The position numbers and the translations under genes are program-made. From Pseudoclavibacter chungangensis (GTDB taxonomy: Bacteria > Actinomycetota > Actinomycetes > Actinomycetales > Microbacteriaceae), in NCBI RefSeq assembly GCF_013410545.1, contig NZ_JACCFV010000001.1, positions 806,001 through 870,000 of the forward strand: 64,000 bases of DNA. The letters run 5' to 3'. Of this stretch, positions 54,776 to 63,564 are shown one piece after another; position 1 is the stretch's first letter; each line of letters opens with the position of its first letter. The notes under the pieces are model-generated. The model did not search any database and was not told the origin of the DNA. It was given only the letters and a program-made list of their open reading frames with translations.

Positions 54776-55762
54776 ATGGAGAAACCTGGCGAGGTAAGTG
54801 AGACCATCGGCGGCTGGCTAGAAGACGCGCTACGGTCACCTGACGGGCCTGCCCTCTTTGCCAGCCCGTACCTCGCATACGACGTTTGTTGTATGTTGGC
54901 CGAGGCAGCTGAACGCTCGCCGCAGCCATTTGTCCTGTTGACGGTACTTGACCCAAGTGCCGTAGCGAACGGGTACCTCTCCGTGCAGGGTATGAGGCGA
55001 TTGGTTGCCAGTGGCGTTCTTGTTCACCAGGTCGACAGACTTCACGCGAAGTGCTTCGTCGTCGGGTCGACGGGAGCTTTGGGGTCGGCCAATCTCACTG
55101 GAGCGGGACTCGGATCCTCTGCGAGTCCCAACAGGGAGCTTTCCATGGTCCTCGATTCTGAGCAGGCGGAGTCGGCGCGCCACCGCATGCTCAATTGGCC
55201 TTCGCGACTCATTGGCGCGAAAGAGTTTGATGACCTTGAAGTCCGCGCTGCTCGTTTGGGCAAGCAATGCAGTTTTCGAAACGACTCACTCGACCCTGAC
55301 ACAGCCCTTCAGCTCGCTGAATCCCTCCTTGCCGACGCGCGCGACGGGGAACGTGGCCTCTGGTTGAAATTGGAGTACGGAGAGCCTGCGCTCGATGGGT
55401 GGCGTGCGGAATCCTGGTTCGCAAGTCCGAAGAAGGGAAAGCCCGGCTTTCGCACGGGGGACCTTGTATTCATTTGTGCCAAAGACACCAAAGACTGTTA
55501 CGCCGTTGTGGAAGTGAAGGGTGAATCCGAGTTTCAAGCCCACTTCTATGAGGCGTGGACCAGAACTCACGATGCCGAGGCGTTCGCGCGGTGGCCGTGG
55601 ACCACTGCGACGACTCCTCGGCTCGTTCCGAGTCGACTCCTCGAGTTGAAACTCTCAGAGTTGGGCGTCAGTGGGCAGGCCCTTCAAAATGGGCATGTGC
55701 GCCTCAGACTGGACCAATTTACTCACGGAGTGAGAGCCTTGGCAAGGTTGTCCACGACCTGA
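54776..55762 (+). CDS. PLD-type (HKD) nuclease-like protein
   Basis: A 328-residue protein. The N-terminal half has a PLD motif: VHQVDRLHAKCFVVGSTGALGSANLTGAGL (HxK-x10-GSANLT). The C-terminal half may be a ligand-reading domain (GFRTGDLVFICAKDTKDCYAVVEVKG, EVE/PUA-like by pattern). Single-HKD proteins of this kind dimerise to make one active site and occur in restriction or defence systems. TAGAGT ends 6 bases before the ATG, so a leaderless start is likely. GC is lower than surrounding genes, suggesting transfer. Confidence 0.75.
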   Translation: MEKPGEVSETIGGWLEDALRSPDGPALFASPYLAYDVCCMLAEAAERSPQPFVLLTVLDPSAVANGYLSVQGMRRLVASGVLVHQVDRLHAKCFVVGSTGALGSANLTGAGLGSSASPNRELSMVLDSEQAESARHRMLNWPSRLIGAKEFDDLEVRAARLGKQCSFRNDSLDPDTALQLAESLLADARDGERGLWLKLEYGEPALDGWRAESWFASPKKGKPGFRTGDLVFICAKDTKDCYAVVEVKGESEFQAHFYEAWTRTHDAEAFARWPWTTATTPRLVPSRLLELKLSELGVSGQALQNGHVRLRLDQFTHGVRALARLSTT

Positions 55763-55824
55763 ACTTGCCGACTCGGCGAGCGATCAGGAAGCGTTCCGTA
55801 GACGTTGCTCGGCTACGAAGCGTG

Positions 55825-55848
55825 GTCGAGTTCCGGTTCAACGTGTGA
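55825..55848 (+). pseudogene. ychF 3'-end remnant (third copy)
   Basis: Only 24 bases: VEFRFNV and stop, exactly as in ychF. It is far too specific to be chance given the neighbouring copies. It overlaps the end of the GNAT gene on the other strand. Confidence 0.65.
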
Positions 55849-56314
55849 CGGGACGCCGGTCGCTGACCGGGCAGAGCGAGTCGAAACGCCCCCTCTCTCC
55901 GAACTGCACAAACGTGCGTATGGGGTGATCGAGCTCGCTTGTTTCGGCGAAGCCCATTGATTCGTAGAATGCGCGCTGTGACGGCTCATCGTCGGTGATG
56001 AGCACCTTTTGTCGGACGTCACCGAAGGGTGCAAACGCCCGTTGGAACAGCTCTCGTCCGATTCCATGGCGCCGATAGTCGGGCGCAATCAGGATGTCCT
56101 GCAGATAAGCGATAGTCAGTCCGTCGCCGACGAGGCGGGCGAGGCCGATCAACGTGCCGTCCTGGCGGGCAGTCACGACAGCGAGAGATGCGCGAACAGC
56201 GGCTGCCAGGCGGGCGGGGTCGCGTGTGTACGAAGACCACCCCACGCTGTTGTAGAGCCCCACGAGTTCATCCTGCGTCGGAGTGACACCGGAGTGGTAC
56301 ACGGGTGTGATCAT
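55838..56314 (-). CDS. GNAT-family N-acetyltransferase
   Basis: A 158-residue GNAT protein: LQDILIAPDYRRHGIGRELFQRAF (acetyl-CoA loop) and QRAFYESMGFAETSEL. Its last residues lie over the ychF remnant. ATG 56314. The next 308 bases (56315-56622) show no supported gene. Confidence 0.88.
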   Translation of the reverse strand: MITPVYHSGVTPTQDELVGLYNSVGWSSYTRDPARLAAAVRASLAVVTARQDGTLIGLARLVGDGLTIAYLQDILIAPDYRRHGIGRELFQRAFAPFGDVRQKVLITDDEPSQRAFYESMGFAETSELDHPIRTFVQFGERGRFDSLCPVSDRRPVTR

Positions 56315-56622
56315 CGGCCCATCGCGTCACATCTCTGGCGATGGCAGTCCGACTCGCTGCCGCCGATGCCTATCGACAACGAATCCGCGTGGAGTTCCGA
56401 TTTCACCCGGAGCGCTGCGGGGACCGCGCAAGCAATTCGGCCCGGTGACAGCCGTCCTGCCGACGCGCATGGACGCGGCACTCGGGGCGTGCGCGGACAA
56501 GCGCCGATGATCGACGCGCAGACCAGGTCGACGGCACGGTCGCGTGGGCCCCTCGTCTGGCTCGTGGACAGGCAGGACTCGCGACTCACGAACGACCGGG
56601 CGTGAGTGGCTATGCTCGCGGC

Positions 56623-57249
56623 ATGCTGCTCCCGGTCGACCTTCCCTCGCTCGATGCCATGCGTCATCGCTGGGCGATCACCGCGGCCGTGTATGCCCTG
56701 GACAGCTCCGACACCGACATCCGGGTCAAGGCCGATGGACCGCTGTGGCTGTACGACGATCACGGCGGGAGCTGGGCGACCCTGATCCCCCTTGCGTCGG
56801 GCGAAGCCGTCCTGGCGGGGAACGACCGAGACCATTCGACTCTCGTCGAGCTCTCGGAGCTCCTCGAGGGCATGCCTGACTGGGTGGGGGATGCCCTGCG
56901 CGGCCACGGGCCCGCCGGTTTCGGCTTCGTCTACGCCCACGTCGACGGCGGTTGGTGGCGTGCGCCCTACGGCACCAACGACGGCTTCACCCGGCTCCGT
57001 CTGCCCGCCGCCGGCGACGCGGAGCTTGCCGAGTACATCGCCGGCTACGTCGGCGATGGGTTCTCGGCTGACTACGCCGACGAGGACGACCTGACCGACT
57101 ACCGGGACGTCGACCCGACTGCTCTCGCTGCGGCGGTCGAAGCGGGTCCCGGGGTCACCCGGGAGCAGCTGCTGGCGCTCGTTCGGTTCCCCGAGCTGGA
57201 CCTCGGTCGCGGGCTGGCCGCGGCGGCCCGGTTCGGCACGAAGCGCTGA
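56623..57249 (+). CDS. Hypothetical protein
   Basis: A 208-residue soluble protein without recognisable family: N-terminal LPVDLPSLDAMRHRWAITAAVYALDSSDTD, acidic and glycine-rich. A -10-like TATGCT (56611-56616) lies 6 bases before ATG 56623, so the message may be leaderless. Possibly an immunity or accessory factor of the cassette; unknown. Confidence 0.6.
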   Translation: MLLPVDLPSLDAMRHRWAITAAVYALDSSDTDIRVKADGPLWLYDDHGGSWATLIPLASGEAVLAGNDRDHSTLVELSELLEGMPDWVGDALRGHGPAGFGFVYAHVDGGWWRAPYGTNDGFTRLRLPAAGDAELAEYIAGYVGDGFSADYADEDDLTDYRDVDPTALAAAVEAGPGVTREQLLALVRFPELDLGRGLAAAARFGTKR

Positions 57250-57271
57250 CGAGTAGCGCCGCCGACCATTG

Positions 57272-57400
57272 TTTTCGTCGCTCGACGACCTTGTCGATAC
57301 CGGCTCGGTCGCCGAGGTACGCGCCAAGGGGAGGCCTCGCACGGAGGACATGGGCGACGTCGAACAGATCGACGACTCGGTGGAGCCCCGGTTCAACGTG
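57272..57400 (+). pseudogene. ychF 3'-end remnant (fourth copy)
   Basis: Degenerate match to the last 43 codons of ychF: SSLDDLVDTGSVAEVRAKG corresponds to [18 protein letters not shown], then PRFNV at the end for EFRFNV. The stop is lost. It precedes the antitoxin gene. Confidence 0.7.
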
Positions 57401-57424
57401 GAGCGCAGTTGTTACATTCGGCGC

Positions 57425-57706
57425 ATGAGTGCGACGGCTCGGCACGACGAGATTCTGTCGCAGCGCGAGCTGCGCAACGAGTCCGGGCGCGTGCTTCGGG
57501 CACTCGGCGAGGGGCGATCCTTCGTGCTGACCAACCGCGGAGTCCCGGTAGCTCGCATCGTCCCTCTCGACGCGCCGACCCCTTCGTTGCCGAGCGTTCG
57601 GCCTGCGAACCGCGTCGGCGGCTGGGGTGGGTGGAGACCAGAGAAGGCCGAGAAAGGGCGCCCGATGTCGCACATCCTGAACGAGTTGCGCGAGGATCGA
57701 GCGTGA
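57425..57706 (+). CDS. Phd/YefM-type antitoxin
   Basis: A 93-residue antitoxin: SQRELRNESGRVLRALGEGRSFVLTNRGVPVARIVPL, the Phd/YefM fold, then an extended toxin-binding tail. It binds and neutralises the PIN toxin encoded next; the toxin gene starts inside its stop codon (GTGA). TACATT stands 6 bases before ATG 57425. Confidence 0.85.
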   Translation: MSATARHDEILSQRELRNESGRVLRALGEGRSFVLTNRGVPVARIVPLDAPTPSLPSVRPANRVGGWGGWRPEKAEKGRPMSHILNELREDRA

Positions 57707-58134
57707 GCGATGCGCCGCTCGTCTACACCGACACCTCCGCGCTCGGAGCGCTCCTGAGCCCGCAGACGGAGACGGAGCCGCTCCTGGTTCGGCTCGACCA
57801 GACGACTGCCGGACTCGTCACGAGCGACCTGCTCGAGACCGAGCTGCGTCGCATGGCCGTGAGCGAGGGGCGGGATCAGGCGAAGGTCAGCACGACCCTC
57901 GACGGTGTCTCGCTCGCAGCGCTCGGCAGAGCGACGCGCCGCTCCGAAGGGTTCTTGCCGATACCGTTTGTGCAGACGCTCGAGGTGCTGCCTCTGGAGG
58001 CGGCGATTCGCTTGGAAGTCGATGCCGTCCTCACGTACGAGCGGCGCCTCGGCCGGGCCGCCAGGGAGCTGGGGCTCGATGTGATCGCACCTGGCGTATC
58101 GGACGACGGCCTGGCCCGACAGGGTGGCGAATGA
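57703..58134 (+). CDS. vapC: PIN-domain toxin (VapC-like)
   Basis: A 143-residue PIN nuclease: YTDTSALGALL (first acid), TSDLLETELRR (Glu) and DAVLTYERRLGRAARELGLDVIAP (later acids; the usual second Asp pair is DxxLTYD-type). It cuts tRNA or mRNA. GTG start overlaps the antitoxin stop; its own stop overlaps the NUDIX start. Confidence 0.85.
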   Translation: MSDAPLVYTDTSALGALLSPQTETEPLLVRLDQTTAGLVTSDLLETELRRMAVSEGRDQAKVSTTLDGVSLAALGRATRRSEGFLPIPFVQTLEVLPLEAAIRLEVDAVLTYERRLGRAARELGLDVIAPGVSDDGLARQGGE

Positions 58135-58586
58135 GCCCAGGACCACAACGCCGGTTGGTTCGGAAAGTCGTCGGATACGTCGTGCACGACGACCGGCTGC
58201 TCGTGTTCACGCATGACGACGTGCCTCTCGACGTGGCGGGCGTTCAGGTGCCGGCGGGAACGATCGAGACCGGTGAAGCGCCGGCGGCTGCCGTCGTACG
58301 CGAAGTGGCCGAGGAAACGGGGCTCGCCCTTCGTGTCGTCGGCGCTCTCGGAATCGAGCGGTACGACATGTGGCCTTCCAAACCCGAAGTGCACGAACGG
58401 CACTTCTTCCAACTGATTCCCATGGGCCACGATCTACCTGAGCGATGGACCGCCGGGGAGCAAGATCCTTCGGATGGCGGTGATGCTCAGCGGTGGACGT
58501 GTTTCTGGATTCCACTCGCCCAGGGCCATGTGTTGTGTGCAGGGTTCGGGGCTCGACTCGGCGAAGTCGACCGATCCGCAGGGTGA
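58131..58586 (+). CDS. NUDIX hydrolase
   Basis: A 151-residue protein with the Nudix box GTIETGEAPAAAVVREVAEETGL. It overlaps the PIN toxin by ATGA, an uncommon third gene in such a toxin operon. Substrate unknown (nucleotide sugars, capped RNA or ADP-ribose are typical). Confidence 0.85.
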   Translation: MSPGPQRRLVRKVVGYVVHDDRLLVFTHDDVPLDVAGVQVPAGTIETGEAPAAAVVREVAEETGLALRVVGALGIERYDMWPSKPEVHERHFFQLIPMGHDLPERWTAGEQDPSDGGDAQRWTCFWIPLAQGHVLCAGFGARLGEVDRSAG

Positions 58587-58632
58587 TGACTGTCGATGAT
58601 GAAACGCGGCCGATTTTCGGTTCGACGTCAAG

Positions 58633-58739
58633 GGCATGTCCGACCGATGCCGGGTCCAGTCGATGACGGCGATGAGGATGTGGGCGGCTCGGGACTCGAT
58701 CGCGAGCTTGTCGTAGTCGGGAAGGGCCTCGCACGGCGG
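58633..58739 (-). pseudogene. Transposase 3' remnant, probably IS5 family
   Basis: The minus strand reads LPDYDKLAIESRAAHILIAV-IDWTR, matching the conserved C-terminal end of IS5-type transposases (YDK-A..Y.A...L). No start or inverted repeats are visible. Confidence 0.5.
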
Positions 58740-58810
58740 TCAACGTGCAGGCGACCATTCCGAACGGGAATGCTCCACCAAACCCCTGGGCGATGAAGTT
58801 CCGAGGCTCG

Positions 58811-58925
58811 TCACAGGTGCCGGGCCGGGTCCATCCGCTGATGCAGAATGCGGACGATGTCCACGGCCCCGGCGGCATCGTTCACGCGGGAGAGCGGCAC
58901 GTGGCTGAGGATGCTGAAACTCGTG
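58811..58925 (-). pseudogene. ParE/RelE-type toxin remnant
   Basis: The minus-strand translation ends DIVRILHQRMDPARHL and a stop, the characteristic ParE C-terminus. The start of the gene is missing or frameshifted upstream (58926 onward). The remaining bases to 59181 hold no other recognisable gene. Confidence 0.6.
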
Positions 58926-59181
58926 TAGCCCTCGCGGTCCTCGTCGTCTGGGCGAAGATCGGAGCCCAGGACGCTTCCTCTCTGCCCTCAGGCTCACGGC
59001 CCAATCGGCGATCGACACGACCAGAGACTGCCACCGGTCCCCGCAGCAGCCACTTCGGCCCGTTGGCCCGCCTCGCTCCCCGCGCACTCGGGAGCACGGC
59101 AACTCGTCGCAGAGACCGACCGTGCTTCGGAATCCGCCCCGGTTCAGGCTCACCGTGTGCGGGTCCGTGCCGCAGGCGACG

Positions 59182-61017
59182 TCACCGCCAGGTGCGCCGG
59201 GATCGCACGCGTGACGCGGTCAGCGTCGCGCCCGCGAGCAGCGCGCCGATCGCCGCGACGATGACGATGGTCGGCAAGTCCGCACCGGTGCTGGCGAGCT
59301 GCTCGCCGCCGGCGGTCGGCGTCGTGGCCGGGGACGCGGGGGTCGACTCGCTCGCGTCGGGCGATCCGTTCGGCGTCGTCGCAGTGGTCGTCGGGCTGGG
59401 CGTGCTCTCGGCGATGAGCGGCAATTCGGTGGTCGCGACGCCCGAGAGGCACGACTCCAGCTCGCTCTGCTTGTACCAGTTGGAGCCCGCTGCGACCGGC
59501 GTGCAGGAGTCGTTGAACGCGATCTCCTTCTCGTTGTAGAGCATCCGCACGAGCGGCGTGAACGCGTCGCCCGTCGCGGGGTCGACGCCGGCGCGCGTCG
59601 CGACGTCCCACTGCACGTTCTGCGCCATGGGCGTGACGGTCTCGCCGCGCCACTCGTTGTTCCCGTAGTCGAAGACGTCCGCCTCACTCGTCGGCGACGC
59701 GATGTCGGGCGCCTGCTGCGTCGAACCGGGCAGCTTCAGCAGCGCGGCGAAGGGGATGATCGTCTCGGCGTGCGCGAAGCGGTACACGGCCGCGTTCGAG
59801 CCACCCGCCGCGCGCTCGTCGATGCTCACGAAGAAGTCGTCGAGCAGGGGCTGCGCGATGCGGTACGTCTCGTCGTGACCGCTCAGGCTCGGGCCCTTCT
59901 CGTAGAAGTCCTCCGTGTCGAGCAGGTACGCGAACCACTCCGTGTCCTCGGCGTGCCCGGCGAAGTAGGGCTCGAAGTCGAAGGTGTGCGGCGCGGTGTT
60001 CTCCGCCGCCATGTCCGCGGCGATGATGTAGAGGTTGTAGAGCGTCAGTGCGGCGTCCACGGGCGTGAGGATCTTGTTCTTCTTCGAACCGCACGCATCC
60101 TCGTCCGCCGCCGGGTCGGCGCCCGGCGCGCACGCCACGGCACCGTCCTTCGTGCCGTCCGCGGTCGAATACCACGTGTAGCCGGGCGTGCCGATCTTGG
60201 CGATGAACTCCTCCGTGAAGATGCCGCCGAGGATGTCCTTCGCCACCTGCTCGCTCTTCGGCAGGCTCTTGATGTACGCCTCGGCGGCGCCGATCGTTCC
60301 ACCGTCACCGGTCTGCGCGTCGACATAGGCCGTGTACGCCTCGGCGATCTCGAGGGCGGTACCCGACTTCTCCGTGCCGTCGGGGTTCTCGACGTCGTGG
60401 AAGTAGAGCGTGTCCGGGTTGGGCTCGATCGGCTGGACGAGCGGGCTCAGCGCGCCGTCGGAGCGCTGCTCGAGGCCCTGCACGAAGTTCTCGCCCGACT
60501 CGGTGGCTCGCGACTCGCCCGAGGACTCGACGTCGATCGTGTCGCCGTCCGCGACCGCCCGCTCGAACAACGGCGTGTTGCGGTCGTAGGCACGGCCGCC
60601 GATGCCCTGGTGCTGCGTCTCACCCTGGCCGGTGAGCTGCCCGTAGCCGTTCTGGACGTTCGCACCGGTCATGCCCGCGAGGTTCGCGAGGAACGTGTCG
60701 CGCACCTCGTCGCTCACGAAGCCGTCCTCGGCGGCAGCTGTCTCGGCCAGGCGCTGCAGCAGCAGGTCGTACTTGTACGACGAGAGTCCGCGGGAGCCGT
60801 GACGGGCGACGCCCTCCGTGAACGTGACCTCGTAGCCGCCCGGTGCGTCCGAGTACGCCGCGATGACCGATGCATCGGGTGTGACGTACGGCTGCTTGCT
60901 GCTGTAGAAGTGGTCGCCGGCCGCGTGTGCGACCGTCGCCGTCCCCATCACGGCGAGCAGCATGCCCGCGGCGACGACGAGCACGGACGAACGCCGGAGC
61001 AGGTTTCGAGTGAACAT
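59182..61017 (-). CDS. Secreted histidine-type phosphatase with a C-terminal wall/membrane anchor
   Basis: A 611-residue protein: signal peptide (residues 1-32, cleaved after AHA), branch-2 histidine phosphatase core with ARHGSRG (His73 region) and the acid-catalyst motif RFAHAETIIPF near residue 420, like MINPP/phytase proteins. The end has a Thr/Pro/Ser-rich linker, LASTG (sortase-like), a membrane helix and a basic tail. So it is probably exported and anchored, releasing phosphate from inositol phosphates or similar. ATG 61017. Confidence 0.85.
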   Translation of the reverse strand: MFTRNLLRRSSVLVVAAGMLLAVMGTATVAHAAGDHFYSSKQPYVTPDASVIAAYSDAPGGYEVTFTEGVARHGSRGLSSYKYDLLLQRLAETAAAEDGFVSDEVRDTFLANLAGMTGANVQNGYGQLTGQGETQHQGIGGRAYDRNTPLFERAVADGDTIDVESSGESRATESGENFVQGLEQRSDGALSPLVQPIEPNPDTLYFHDVENPDGTEKSGTALEIAEAYTAYVDAQTGDGGTIGAAEAYIKSLPKSEQVAKDILGGIFTEEFIAKIGTPGYTWYSTADGTKDGAVACAPGADPAADEDACGSKKNKILTPVDAALTLYNLYIIAADMAAENTAPHTFDFEPYFAGHAEDTEWFAYLLDTEDFYEKGPSLSGHDETYRIAQPLLDDFFVSIDERAAGGSNAAVYRFAHAETIIPFAALLKLPGSTQQAPDIASPTSEADVFDYGNNEWRGETVTPMAQNVQWDVATRAGVDPATGDAFTPLVRMLYNEKEIAFNDSCTPVAAGSNWYKQSELESCLSGVATTELPLIAESTPSPTTTATTPNGSPDASESTPASPATTPTAGGEQLASTGADLPTIVIVAAIGALLAGATLTASRVRSRRTWR

Positions 61018-61745
61018 GTGCCAGGGCTCCCATCGGGTCGGGCTGCCGGTTGCCGGCCGCCTGATGGCTCCAGTTGGTACCAGGCCGACGTGACGGCGCG
61101 GTCACCGGTACGTGAACGGGGGAGAGAAACCCCAGGTGCCGACCGACTCGATGGCTGGGCCACCGGTGGTGTCGACGCGATGCCTGCCGCGGTTCAGGGC
61201 CCCGCGAACGGACGTGCACCGGTACCGGCGCGGCTGTGTGCCGGGGAGCGCCTCGGCGGGCGCACGGTCGATGTCGACGCGGACGACCTCGATGCCCGCG
61301 TCCGGGCGTCCCCGGCGAATCCCGGGGTCGCGTTCAGAGCCCGCGCTGCTCGAGCAGGCCGTCGGCGCGATCGAGGATCACCGTGGCCCAGCCGAGCACG
61401 TGATCGTGCTCACGGTCCATCGGTACACCGGGTCGCGGCCACGCCACCGGCGACGTGTCGTGAGCACACCTTCGCCGAGATCGATCGCACGCGGCAGCAT
61501 GAGCGGAATCCCGTCGATGGCGCGGCCTGGGCGAGCGCCCTGAGTGATGCGGTGACGGTCCGCTCGGGCATCCGACGCCGCCCCGCCCTGGTGACGCGCT
61601 CGCCCGAGCTGAACGCGGCGCCCGCCGTCGAACCGCATCGACGTCGCGAACGGACGACCGAGCCGGCTCCGTTCCGATCGCCACGAGCCGGCGGGGCAGG
61701 CGTAAGGTCGGGAAGGTACCGTCCGGTCGTCCGACAGGAGGCGCG
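61018..61745. other. Intergenic region with a possible frameshifted gene remnant
   Basis: No supported gene in 728 bases. The minus-strand stretch at about 61334-61480 reads HDHVLGWATVILDRADGLLEQRGL before a stop and resembles a C-terminal end, but the preceding segment is in another frame. Otherwise only the promoter regions of the two flanking genes are expected here. Confidence 0.3.
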
Positions 61746-62390
61746 ATGTCGCGCGCGAGAGTCCACAATCTGTTCGTCTCGGCCGACGGGTTCGCGGCCG
61801 GCGACCACGTCACGTTCGAGCATCCGATCGGTGACGCCGGAGCGCTGTTCGCGAGGTTCGACGGGCGGGTGATCCACGGTGTGCAGCACATCACCGATGC
61901 CGTGACCGTCGACCGCGCCCTGTTCAGCATGTGGGGCCAGGGCATCGGCGCCGAGATCATGGGCCGACGCAAGTTCGGTCCGCAGACCGGCCCCTGGCCG
62001 GACGACGGCTGGACGGGCTGGTGGGGCGACGAACCACCGTTCCTCACACCGTGCTTCGTGCTCACCCACCACCCTCGCGAACCGCTCGAGTTCGCGAACG
62101 GCACGAGCTTCCACTTCGTCGATGCGTCGCCCGCGGAGGCGCTGCGCATGGCGAGGGACGCGGCGGGCGGCCTCGACGTACGACTCGGCGGCGGCCCCTC
62201 GACCGTGAACGAGTTCCTCCGCGCCGACCTCGTCGACGTCCTCCACATCGTCATGGTCCCGGTCGTGCTCGGTCGCGGCGTGCGTGTCTGGGACCATCTC
62301 GACGGCCTCGAGGATCGCTTCGCGATCGAATCCGTCAGTACGGAGAGCGGACTCACCCACCAGCTCTGGAACAGGAAGCCGAGGGGATAG
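61746..62390 (+). CDS. Dihydrofolate reductase-family protein
   Basis: A 214-residue protein of the RibD-C/DHFR fold: VHNLFVSADGFAAGD, AEIMGRRKFG, GLDVRLGGGPSTVNEFLRADLVDVLHIVMVPVVLGRG. Often acts on pteridine- or nucleotide-like molecules; substrate unknown. AGGAGG precedes ATG 61746. Confidence 0.87.
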   Translation: MSRARVHNLFVSADGFAAGDHVTFEHPIGDAGALFARFDGRVIHGVQHITDAVTVDRALFSMWGQGIGAEIMGRRKFGPQTGPWPDDGWTGWWGDEPPFLTPCFVLTHHPREPLEFANGTSFHFVDASPAEALRMARDAAGGLDVRLGGGPSTVNEFLRADLVDVLHIVMVPVVLGRGVRVWDHLDGLEDRFAIESVSTESGLTHQLWNRKPRG

Positions 62391-62481
62391 CGGACTCGTC
62401 TCCGGCTCGCCTCGGTGCAGCACCCCGCCGGGACGTCGAACTCGGCGCGTGCTCCCCGACGGACTCCGAGAGAATCGACAC

Positions 62482-62835
62482 ATGAGCTACACCCTCGCCT
62501 TCTGGTCGGGCGGCGTCGATCTCGACCCCGCCGACACCTATCGTCGGTTCGGTGACACCGGGGCGGTGGACGGCGTCGAGCCGGTCGACCGGCAGCTCGT
62601 GGTGCAGTCGTTCGCCGAACGGCTCCCCGGTTGGACGTGGGGTGGCCAGTTCCTGACCCCACCCGGCGTCGACCCCGAGAACGGCAGCCCGGTGTTCGAC
62701 GTCCATCTCGGCGAGCAGCTTGTCGAGTTCGTCGGGTACGGCATGACGGGGAGCGCCGCCAACGCCGTCATCGACGCGATGCGCGCGCTAGGGTTCCGGC
62801 TCTACGACCCGCAGACCGGCGAGCGATTCGAATAG
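62482..62835 (+). CDS. Hypothetical small protein
   Basis: A 117-residue protein with no recognised family: SYTLAFWSGGVDLDPADTYRRFGD then a central WTWGGQFLTPPGVD and a C-terminal helix (NAVIDAMRALGFRLYDPQTGERF). Possibly an immunity-like protein. ATG 62482. Confidence 0.6.
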   Translation: MSYTLAFWSGGVDLDPADTYRRFGDTGAVDGVEPVDRQLVVQSFAERLPGWTWGGQFLTPPGVDPENGSPVFDVHLGEQLVEFVGYGMTGSAANAVIDAMRALGFRLYDPQTGERFE

Positions 62836-62969
62836 CGGATCGGATCACGTGACGCGGCGGTGGGGTGGCCGTGCGCCGTCCATCCCCGCTCGTCGGCGGT
62901 CCGATCGTGCCGCTGCTGCCGGACTCCGCGCGCTCGACGGCGCTCGACGGCAATCGGTGACGATCGCCG

Positions 62970-63302
62970 TCAGCCTGGCTGCGTCGGGGGGTCACGGTCG
63001 GGGGTGCGCTTCGCCCACCAGACGATCACGAAGATCGTGACGCCGATCAGCGCGAGCGTGGCGAGGCCGAACGCGAGCATGCCGACGAACGCGCCGACCA
63101 CCTGCAGCCCCTGATCCGGGTACGCCGGCTTCGTCGACTCCTCGACGAGTGCCGAGCCGGCCCACCAGGTCGCGACGCCGAGGCCGACCGTCAACAGCAC
63201 ACACACCGAGATGTTCAGCCACGGATTGAAAAAGACACCGCCCCGCTCCGTGACCTTGCGCGGGTCGGGGTGGAAGTCGGGGTCGAACGCGCGCCCCGTC
63301 AT
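62970..63302 (-). CDS. Small two-helix membrane protein
   Basis: A 110-residue protein: charged start (FDPDFHPDPRKVTERGG), helix (LNISVCVLLTVGLGVATWWAG), loop, helix (GMLAFGLATLALIGVTIFVIVWW), basic tail. ATG 63302 with a GGGGGCGG-type site. Unknown function. Confidence 0.7.
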   Translation of the reverse strand: MTGRAFDPDFHPDPRKVTERGGVFFNPWLNISVCVLLTVGLGVATWWAGSALVEESTKPAYPDQGLQVVGAFVGMLAFGLATLALIGVTIFVIVWWAKRTPDRDPPTQPG

Positions 63303-63564
63303 CGTCCGCCCCCGAGCTCGGGCGGGCGCGGGAGCGGATGGCCTGGATCCAACATGTCGTGACCTCGCAATCATGTCGTCTCGGCCGTGAATGAACCGTT
63401 CGTCCACGACGCTACGTCGTTCGAACGGCGGCACGCTGGACGGAGGCCGACCGGCGTGCGACGCATGGGATCGGCACACCCGGTTTCGGGCGCTCGTGCG
63501 GGTCGTCGTACGTGACGTGCGAGACTCGTGGCATGGGTCACACTCGACGGCCGGTGGGGAACGC

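Noticed and set aside
58609..58632. A possible fifth copy of the ychF end (reading ADFRFDV) after the NUDIX gene
   Set aside because: It has no stop at the proper place and lies beside a transposase remnant whose frame runs through it; similarity is too short to count.
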